Positions 7,579-12,336 of a stretch of DNA of 12,336 bases are shown in pieces; the first letter of the stretch is position 1; each line of letters opens with the position of its first letter. This stretch comes from CAZPMT01 sp964587655 (GTDB lineage: Bacteria; Hydrogenedentota; Hydrogenedentia; Hydrogenedentales; SLHB01), in the NCBI GenBank assembly GCA_964587655.1, contig CAZPMT010000156.1:1-12336 (forward strand), given 5' to 3'. The notes beneath the pieces are model-generated. The model had not been told where the DNA came from. It searched no databases and saw only the letters and a program-made list of their open reading frames with translations. The translations under genes and the position numbers were made by a program.

Positions 7579-8823
7579 ATGAACGTCGTTCAAGTAGCGC
7601 GACGGTTTGCCGTGAATGATTGGGGCGGCACGGAGACCGTTATTCTCGAGACCAGCAAGCAACTGTTGAGGATGGGCCACCATACCGAAATCATTTGCAC
7701 ACTCGCCACGGCGAACGTCAAATCGGACAACTTGGAAGGGGTCCCCGTTCGGCGCGTGCCGTACTTCTACCCGTTCTTCGGCCTTAGTGAAGAGGCAAAG
7801 CACCTCCTCGACCGAAAGGGCGGAAGCCCGTTTTCCTTCTCATTGCTCAGGGCGCTCATGCAATACCCCGATCTGGATCTGATCCATTTGCACACGGGAA
7901 CGCGCCTGGGCGCCATCGGAAGACACGTCGCCGTGAAGCGGCGCATCCCTTACGTCATATCACTTCATGGCGCCGTGTTTGATGTGCCGCCGGAAGAGGC
8001 GGCCACTTGGACGGCCCCATCGAAGGGCGTGATTGAATGGGGCAGAATCCTTGGATGGTGGGTGGGATCGCGGAAGCTCTTCGATGACGCGGCGGCCGTT
8101 CTATGCGTGGGCTATCGCGACAGCGTCCTTGCGCAGCAGCGCTATCCCCGGAAGAAAATCGTTTACCTCCCGAACGGCGTGAACACCGAGCGTTTCGCGA
8201 ATGGAGACGGCGCGGGATTCCGCGCGGAGCACGGCGTTCCTGCGAATGCCTTTGTTCTGCTGACGGCCGCACGGATCGACTTCCAGAAGAACCAGCACTT
8301 TCTTGCACGCGTCCTGCCCGAACTCATCCGCATCCGCCCGGACGTTCACGTACTGATCGTCGGGCATGTAACGAACGAGGCTTATTACGCTGAGTTGATG
8401 CGCGCGATAGATGAACGGGCCGTTCGTTCGCACGCAACGGTCATCCGCGGACTGGCAGGCAGGAGTCATGAGTTGGTTGATGCATATCATGCCGCGGACC
8501 TCTTTGTGCTTCCTTCCATTCATGAACCATTCGGGATCGCGATCCTCGAGGCATGGGCATCCGGACTGCCTGTCATCGCCAGCCGCGTCGGCGGTATTCC
8601 GACCTTCGTGGAACACGGAGGCGATGGTATGCTTTTTGAACCGGATAATGAAAAGTCCTTCATCGAAGCGTTTCAGATCATGGCGTCCAACGGTGAACGC
8701 CGTGCGGCCATTGCGCTTGCGGGCAAGCGGAAGGCGTGCGAGCAATATGGATGGGACAAGATCGCGCAACGTCTCGTGGACATCTACGAGGAGGCCATTC
8801 GTGCGAATCCTCTTCGCAAGTAA
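7579..8823 (+). CDS. Family 4 glycosyltransferase (first of two)
   Basis: The product has 414 residues. I chose the ATG at 7579 because MNVVQVARRFAVNDWGGTE is the usual first strand and glycine-rich loop of a GT-B enzyme, and AGGGTGG lies 6 nt upstream. A TTG at 7528 would add 17 residues that do not fit the fold and would overlap the amidotransferase gene. The acceptor-binding N-terminal half contains DLIHLHTG and VISLHG. The donor-binding C-terminal half contains VYLPNGVNTERF, LLTAARIDFQKN and the EX7E signature EPFGIAILE (316-324), followed by ASGLPVIASRVGGIPTFVEHG. It should use an NDP- or GDP-sugar in the cytoplasm, retaining anomeric configuration, to extend a lipid-linked glycan. The last 23 bp overlap the start of the next gene. 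Confidence 0.9.
   Translation: MNVVQVARRFAVNDWGGTETVILETSKQLLRMGHHTEIICTLATANVKSDNLEGVPVRRVPYFYPFFGLSEEAKHLLDRKGGSPFSFSLLRALMQYPDLDLIHLHTGTRLGAIGRHVAVKRRIPYVISLHGAVFDVPPEEAATWTAPSKGVIEWGRILGWWVGSRKLFDDAAAVLCVGYRDSVLAQQRYPRKKIVYLPNGVNTERFANGDGAGFRAEHGVPANAFVLLTAARIDFQKNQHFLARVLPELIRIRPDVHVLIVGHVTNEAYYAELMRAIDERAVRSHATVIRGLAGRSHELVDAYHAADLFVLPSIHEPFGIAILEAWASGLPVIASRVGGIPTFVEHGGDGMLFEPDNEKSFIEAFQIMASNGERRAAIALAGKRKACEQYGWDKIAQRLVDIYEEAIRANPLRK
8788..8803 (+). promoter_or_regulatory. Shine-Dalgarno and GTG start of the second GT4 gene
   Basis: GAGGAGG at 8788-8794 is a near-perfect Shine-Dalgarno sequence, followed 6 nt later by a GTG at 8801. It lies inside the upstream GT4 gene, whose stop is at 8821-8823. 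This decides the start, because the frame is open much further upstream only as a shadow of the previous gene. The arrangement suggests translational coupling. Confidence 0.8.
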
Positions 8824-10027
8824 TATCTGCGGCTACTTCGGCGGAGTCGAGCAGGTCATTGTGGACACGGCGCAGGGCCTGCGCGAGCGCGGCCATACGT
8901 CCCTTCTGGCATATCGCACGACCGGGCGAAACGTGGAGGCGTTCTCGAAACCGTTCGATGCGTGCTTCCAATGCCGCGAATTCGCGCCGCCCGATACGCT
9001 GTCCGAAGGCCGGTCCTTCCGTTCCATCATCGAGGCGGCGCGCCCCGATGTCATCTACTTTCACAAAGTGACGCAACTGCCGCCATCGGCCGATTTCGTC
9101 GGAAAAGTCCGGTCGGTGCGGATGGCGCACGACCACGACCTTTATTGCCCGACTACGTACAAGTACTTTCGCCACGGACGCCGCATATGCCATTACCGCG
9201 CAGGCTGGCGGTGCTGGATCGATCTGGCGTTCCTCGCAAAGAATCCGAAGTCCGGAACGCGTTTGGCCCTCGTAAGCATCTCAGGAAAGATCCGGGAGAT
9301 GCGCCGCAGTCATGACCTCGATGCGATCCTCGCGAACAGCAGTTTCACCAGAGACGCGCTGGTCATGAATGGATTTCCGCGCGAAAAGGTCCATGTTGTA
9401 CACCCGATTCTGCCCTTGGCGGACCCGCCTCTTACACCGGCGCCGGAAGAACCGAAGATCCTCTTCGTCGGGCAATTGCTACGGGGGAAGGGATTGGACC
9501 TGCTATTCAATGCGCTGACGCGCTTGCGTTGCCCCTTCACGCTCACGGTTATTGGCGCCGGAAACTCGCGCGACAACCTGCACGCGATGTGCACACAACT
9601 CGGACTTCAATCGAAAGTCCGTTTTCTGGATTGGGTGGACCATGACGAAGTGGGCCGATTCTACGCGGACGCGAAGGTCGTCGCGGTGCCGTCGCGATGG
9701 CCGGAGCCCTTCGGGCTGATCGGCCAGGAGGCCATGCGGCACGGGCGTCCCGTCGTCGCGTTCAATGTAGGTGGCATCGGCGACTGGCTAGAACACGAAC
9801 TGACCGGTCTCCTTGCGCCCGAGCAGGACATCGGCGCGCTTGCCGAAGCGCTCGAGCGCATCTTGACCGATACGGCGTACGCGAACCGGCTCGGCGAGAA
9901 CGCGTACAAGCGCGTGCGGGAACGCTTCTCGTTCCAGGGCTATCTTGATCAACTCGAAGAACATCTCTCGGGGAACGTTTCAATACAATCGGACTCGGCA
10001 CAGAGCGATTCAATCCGCCCTTGCTAA
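8801..10027 (+). CDS. Family 4 glycosyltransferase (second of two)
   Basis: The product has 408 residues from a GTG start. It begins (after the start Met) with RILFASNICGYFGGVEQV, the GT-B first strand and glycine loop. Other landmarks are DVIYFHKV, AHDHDLYCPTTYKYFRHG with Cys residues continuing in CHYRAGWRCW, ILANSSFTRDAL, ILFVGQLLRGKGLDLL (donor domain) and the EX7E signature EPFGLIGQE (302-310), followed by HGRPVVAFNVGGIGDWLEH. The Cys-containing stretch is common in GT4 enzymes of polysaccharide clusters. It probably adds another sugar to the same glycan as its neighbour. Its C-terminal tail (SIQSDSAQSDSIRPC) looks like non-conserved sequence and is encoded partly where the gene overlaps the end of rimO. 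Confidence 0.88.
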   Translation: MRILFASNICGYFGGVEQVIVDTAQGLRERGHTSLLAYRTTGRNVEAFSKPFDACFQCREFAPPDTLSEGRSFRSIIEAARPDVIYFHKVTQLPPSADFVGKVRSVRMAHDHDLYCPTTYKYFRHGRRICHYRAGWRCWIDLAFLAKNPKSGTRLALVSISGKIREMRRSHDLDAILANSSFTRDALVMNGFPREKVHVVHPILPLADPPLTPAPEEPKILFVGQLLRGKGLDLLFNALTRLRCPFTLTVIGAGNSRDNLHAMCTQLGLQSKVRFLDWVDHDEVGRFYADAKVVAVPSRWPEPFGLIGQEAMRHGRPVVAFNVGGIGDWLEHELTGLLAPEQDIGALAEALERILTDTAYANRLGENAYKRVRERFSFQGYLDQLEEHLSGNVSIQSDSAQSDSIRPC

Positions 10028-11368
10028 GACGTCGTATACGTCCGCGCCCGTGATCACTACGTCGGCAAACTGCCCGGGTGTAAGAGATGGCCCGGCCTCG
10101 ATGAGGACTTTTCCGTCGACTTCCGGGGCTTCGCGCGAGCTTCGCCCCAGCCACTTCCCTTGTGCGCTGTCAAACTGCTCGATCAGCACCCGCTCCCGCC
10201 GCCCGATGCGCTCCTCGTTGCGTTCCGCCGTGATCTCCGCCTGCAACTGCATCACGGCGTGCCAACGTTTCTCGCACGTCATCTTGCCCACCTGCCGCGG
10301 GAATCGAGCGGCCGGCGCCCCCTCTTCACGCGAGAATTGGAATACCCCCAGCCAATCGAAGGAGAGGCGGCGGACGCCTTCGAGCATGCGGTTGTGCGCC
10401 TGCCAACTCTCGCCGGGGAATCCAACAATCATCGTGGTCCGTAGCGCAACGCCGGGGATAGCGTCGCGCAAGCGCGCGACCAAGCGCTCCGCGTTCAGCC
10501 CGTGATACGGGCGCTTCATGCGGCGCAGCACCGCGGGATCGAGGTGCTGCAACGGAATGTCGAGATAGGGCGCGATCTTCGGCTCGGCGGCAAGCACTTC
10601 GATCAAACGCCGCGTTATGCCGCCGGGGTAGCAATACAGGCACCGGATCCAGAAATCGCCCTTCAGCGCACAGAGGTCCCGAAGCAGATCCGGAAGGCGG
10701 TAGTCGCGCCAGCGGTCCGTTCCATAACCGGTAATGTCCTGCGCGACGAGATTCAGTTCGCGGACGCCCGTCTTCAACAGAGACCGCGCCTCCGCCAGCA
10801 AGATGTCCGGATCGACGGACCGGTACTTGCCCTTCATCAGAGGGATTGAGCAAAACGTGCAGCGGTGGTTGCAGCCGTCGGCGACTTTCAGGAAGGAATA
10901 GGGCTTTTCGCCGAGACGCCGCCTGCGCATGAACCTGTGGACCTCGACGGCGGGAACGGGCTTGACGATGGACGGCGCTTTCGGACGCGGGCGGTTCGCA
11001 CTCAAGTCTTTGAGGATCATCCGGGCCAACGCCTCAAACCGGCCTACGCCGGCCCAGCCGTCAACTTCGGCGATCTCTTTCGCAAGATCGCCGGCATAAC
11101 GCTGAGAAAGACAGCCCGTCACATACAGACGCTTTGGGTTGCCCTTCTCGCGCTTTTGACAGGCGAGCTCGACAAGTTTCTGCACGGACTGTTGCTTCGC
11201 GTCGAGGATGAAACCGCATGTGGTCAACACGACCGCGTCGAACGCACGAGAGCCGTCGACGCTTTCCAATGCAACGACCTCGCATCCGGCGTCTTCCAAC
11301 AAACCGGCAAGGTATTCGTTATCGACCGTGTTCTTATCGCAGCCGAGCGTGATGATTCCAATCAGCAT
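10010..11368 (-). CDS. rimO: Ribosomal protein S12 methylthiotransferase RimO
   Basis: The product has 452 residues. The N-terminal methylthiotransferase domain has three cluster-binding Cys: LGCDKNTVDNE (Cys10), LTTCGFILDAK (Cys51) and VTGCLSQRY (Cys86). The radical-SAM core carries DGCNHRCTFCSIP with Cys166, Cys170 and Cys173 (CxxxCxxC), followed by GKYRS, LVAQDITGYGTD, LDIPLQHLDPAVLRRMKRPY and TTMIVGFPGES. A C-terminal TRAM domain (from about residue 385) should bind the substrate. RimO adds a methylthio group to a conserved aspartate of ribosomal protein S12 in the cytoplasm. The GCDKNTVDNE and TCGFI context points to RimO rather than MiaB. I chose the ATG at 11368 because MLIGIITLGC matches the usual start; GGAG lies rather far upstream (13 nt). 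In-frame TTG or GTG starts near 11407 would add about 13 residues. The gene ends tail-to-tail over the second GT4 gene. Confidence 0.95.
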   Translation of the reverse strand: MLIGIITLGCDKNTVDNEYLAGLLEDAGCEVVALESVDGSRAFDAVVLTTCGFILDAKQQSVQKLVELACQKREKGNPKRLYVTGCLSQRYAGDLAKEIAEVDGWAGVGRFEALARMILKDLSANRPRPKAPSIVKPVPAVEVHRFMRRRRLGEKPYSFLKVADGCNHRCTFCSIPLMKGKYRSVDPDILLAEARSLLKTGVRELNLVAQDITGYGTDRWRDYRLPDLLRDLCALKGDFWIRCLYCYPGGITRRLIEVLAAEPKIAPYLDIPLQHLDPAVLRRMKRPYHGLNAERLVARLRDAIPGVALRTTMIVGFPGESWQAHNRMLEGVRRLSFDWLGVFQFSREEGAPAARFPRQVGKMTCEKRWHAVMQLQAEITAERNEERIGRRERVLIEQFDSAQGKWLGRSSREAPEVDGKVLIEAGPSLTPGQFADVVITGADVYDVLARAD

Positions 11369-11461
11369 TACACCGAGAGCACTCCATAGGCAATCGTTCA
11401 CAGCCAAAGAGACGGATATGACAACAAGGACAAACCGTTCCCCGCCGTCGTAACGGCTCCA

Positions 11462-11490
11462 ATTCTATCATTCCCGGCGGTCTGGTTTAA
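11462..11490 (-). promoter_or_regulatory. Probable rimO promoter (extended -10)
   Basis: On the - strand, TTAAAC (11490-11485) and TAGAAT (11467-11462) are separated by 17 bp. TGA directly before the -10 box makes an extended -10 (TGnTAGAAT). Predicted transcription starts near 11455, giving a leader of about 87 nt to the rimO ATG. The -35 match is poor, but the extended -10 can compensate. Confidence 0.5.
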
Positions 11491-11551
11491 CCATGCGGGC
11501 GCAGGTGTCGCTCGTGCGAACGGATTAGCGCAAGCACGTTCCCTCGTAACG

Positions 11552-11581
11552 TTGACAAATGCGCGGCTTGGATTGTATACT
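11552..11581 (+). promoter_or_regulatory. Near-consensus sigma70-type promoter of the lipoprotein gene
   Basis: A perfect TTGACA (11552-11557) is followed after 18 bp by TATACT (11576-11581; 5 of 6 matches to TATAAT). This is the strongest promoter-like sequence I found in the window. It points to the lipoprotein gene at 11940, with transcription predicted from about 11588, so the leader would be about 350 nt, unusually long. Confidence 0.7.
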
Positions 11582-11587
11582 TACTCT

Positions 11588-11827
11588 GCGGCGGTGTGGG
11601 AATACTGTGGAAAACGCCGCTGTTATGTTTGGCGGTCTGATAGGCAGATGCGTTCATCTGGGCATCTTGAGTAGCCCGTTCGCTAAGAGGAAAGCGTCAG
11701 GATGCCAAGGTGCTTGAGGGCAATCCGGAGGGCATTTCCTGGGACGTGGCTCATGTCAGGCCGCTCCTTCGGAAGAAATGCAGTCCAAAGCTTCAGCAGG
11801 TGTTCACAAGCATCACCGGACGAACTG
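11588..11827 (+). ncRNA. Candidate structured 5' leader or small RNA, inverted-repeat rich
   Basis: This non-coding stretch starts at the predicted transcription start. It contains GCGGCG/CGCCGC (11588-11593 with 11615-11620), a perfect 6-bp hairpin CAGATG-CGTT-CATCTG (11645-11660), and a 10-bp stem with one G-T wobble, GGCATCTTGA (11661-11670) with TCAGGATGCC (11697-11706), that encloses CGCT/AGCG around an AAGAGGAA loop. A 9-bp bulged hairpin lies at 11738-11760. GTCC/GGAC (11783-11786 with 11818-11821) nests GGTG/CACC (11799-11802 with 11814-11817). I match it to no riboswitch or named RNA family. It may be a regulatory leader of the lipoprotein gene or an independent RNA. Pairings were found by eye, and the 3' part is less certain. 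Confidence 0.35.
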
Positions 11828-11939
11828 GAGAGCCGCTCAATGAAATAGATAGTGAGACTTAGTGCAGTCCCGGTCAAAAGTCATTGGGCGTTGTGAACTT
11901 AGTCGCCACTAACGTAGTGACAGAGAAAGGATCTGCAAA

Positions 11940-12336
11940 ATGAACATCGAGGCGCTCCGTCATGATTTTCGATTCTGCCTGGTCGCGGGTATTCTGGCGC
12001 TTGCGGGATGCACGAAGGTGACCGTCACTCCTCAAACGCTCGCCCTGCACGTAGGTGAGACGGCCACGTTGAAGGCGAGTTCCACATCGACTCAAGACAC
12101 ATCGTTCGCCTGGAGTTCTTCCGACGACTCTGTGGCGACAGTGGATACGTCCGGCATCGTGACCGGCGGCGGCGAGGGCGGGGCGACTATCACGGCCCAG
12201 GGATCCTCCAGCCGCGCGAAGGGAACGGCTTCGGTCATGGTGACGCGTTCGGGCGAGGGCGAAGGAGAGGGAGAGGGCGAAGGTGAGGGCGAAGGCGAAG
12301 GGGAAGGTGAGGGCGAGGGGGAAGGAGAGGGTGAAG
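11940..12336 (+). CDS. Lipoprotein with Big_2 domain and (Gly-Glu)n linker, 3'-truncated by window edge
   Basis: The ATG at 11940 is preceded by GAGAAAGGA (11923-11931) with 8 nt spacing. The visible 132 residues start with a signal sequence ending in the lipobox LAGC (21-24), so Cys24 should be lipidated. Residues of about 26-102 are a bacterial Ig-like Big_2 domain: VTVTPQTLALHVGETATLKA, FAWSSSDDSVATVDTSGIVTG and ATITAQ. From residue 105 to the edge there are 14 uninterrupted Gly-Glu dipeptides. The protein should be anchored in the membrane and expose whatever domain follows the linker. By analogy with the gene at the left edge this may be a leucine-rich-repeat domain, but that part is not in the window. 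Transcription probably starts at the strong promoter at 11552, with a long leader. Confidence 0.88.
   Translation, partial: MNIEALRHDFRFCLVAGILALAGCTKVTVTPQTLALHVGETATLKASSTSTQDTSFAWSSSDDSVATVDTSGIVTGGGEGGATITAQGSSSRAKGTASVMVTRSGEGEGEGEGEGEGEGEGEGEGEGEGEGE
12252..12335 (+). repeat. In-frame Gly-Glu codon repeat (14 units to the edge)
   Basis: Fourteen GGN-GAR codon pairs encode (Gly-Glu)14 and run off the right edge. The third positions use GGC, GGG, GGA and GGT, so the codon mix differs from the left-edge repeat, which lacks GGG. The last 16 bases (12321-12336) are identical to 18-33 of the left repeat. Confidence 0.95.

Larger units (their letters stand above)
11408..11939. other. Divergent intergenic region, rimO to lipoprotein gene
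   Basis: No convincing gene lies in these 532 bases. They hold the two divergent promoters and the inverted-repeat-rich leader. A short imperfect inverted repeat, GTCGCCACT with AGTGAC (11902-11921), lies just before the lipoprotein ribosome binding site and could be an operator or could mask that site. No tRNA, CRISPR array or insertion-sequence end is visible. Confidence 0.6.

Noticed and set aside
8411..8800. Upstream extension of the second GT4 frame to an ATG at 8411
   Set aside because: The extra 130 residues overlap the conserved donor domain of the first GT4 gene and look like a shadow translation. The GTG at 8801 has a strong Shine-Dalgarno and begins exactly at the expected first strand.
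11371..11407. rimO start at an upstream TTG near 11407
   Set aside because: It would add residues not seen at the start of RimO proteins. The ATG at 11368 places the first cluster Cys at residue 10, as expected.
11684..11698. GAGGAAAG-like motif reminiscent of the RNase P RNA core
   Set aside because: The rest of the conserved RNase P core (the matching downstream ACAGAA-type element and the flanking helices) is absent, and the region is too short.
11683..11877. A 64-residue - strand open frame in the intergenic region
   Set aside because: It needs a TTG start, has no visible ribosome binding site, matches no family I know, and lies within the inverted-repeat-rich leader. I cannot exclude a small protein, but the support is too weak to call.
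1..12336. Window as a complete circular element
   Set aside because: The two ends share only a 3-base exact overlap and repeat similarity, which is not evidence for circular closure. No replication or mobilisation gene is present.

Overview
The window appears to come from an uncultured, high-GC Gram-negative-type bacterium. Two genes at its edges encode secreted proteins built around runs of alternating Gly-Glu. The left one ends in a leucine-rich-repeat domain of internalin type. The right one starts with a lipoprotein signal and a Big_2 domain. I associate this combination, together with secreted sugar-active TIM-barrel proteins, with Candidatus Hydrogenedentota and related Planctomycetes/Lentisphaerae-like lineages. 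That placement is recalled family knowledge plus inference; there is no rRNA or other robust taxonomic marker in the window.

Layout from left to right. Positions 1-1277 hold the 3' part of a (Gly-Glu)n-LRR surface protein. Positions 1325-10027 hold six genes on the + strand with short gaps or overlaps: a secreted TIM-barrel, glycosidase-like protein with an Ig-like tail; a Pol-beta-fold nucleotidyltransferase-like protein; a GT2 glycosyltransferase; a glutamine-dependent asparagine synthetase-type amidotransferase; and two GT4 glycosyltransferases, the second translationally coupled to the first. Positions 10010-11368 on the - strand hold rimO, whose end overlaps the last glycosyltransferase gene tail to tail by 18 bp. 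Positions 11369-11939 form a divergent intergenic region with a probable rimO promoter, a near-consensus sigma70-type promoter on the + strand, and a long 5' leader rich in inverted repeats. Positions 11940 to the right edge hold the start of a Big_2/(Gly-Glu)n lipoprotein.

The six-gene block looks like part of a surface-glycan (exopolysaccharide, O-antigen-like or glycoprotein glycan) cassette. GT2 and GT4 enzymes would build the chain, the amidotransferase could amidate a sugar acid or similar precursor, and the nucleotidyltransferase-like protein could modify a sugar or carrier. The secreted TIM-barrel protein could act on the exported glycan. No flippase, polymerase, exosortase or ABC transporter lies in the window, so the cassette is either incomplete here or depends on genes elsewhere. 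rimO is a housekeeping ribosome-modification gene and is probably an unrelated neighbour.

The points most worth a second look are: the Gly-Glu repeats that bracket the window in the same orientation and frame, the switch-like inverted repeats in the 350-nt leader of the lipoprotein gene, and the unassigned nucleotidyltransferase-like and TIM-barrel proteins in the glycan block.
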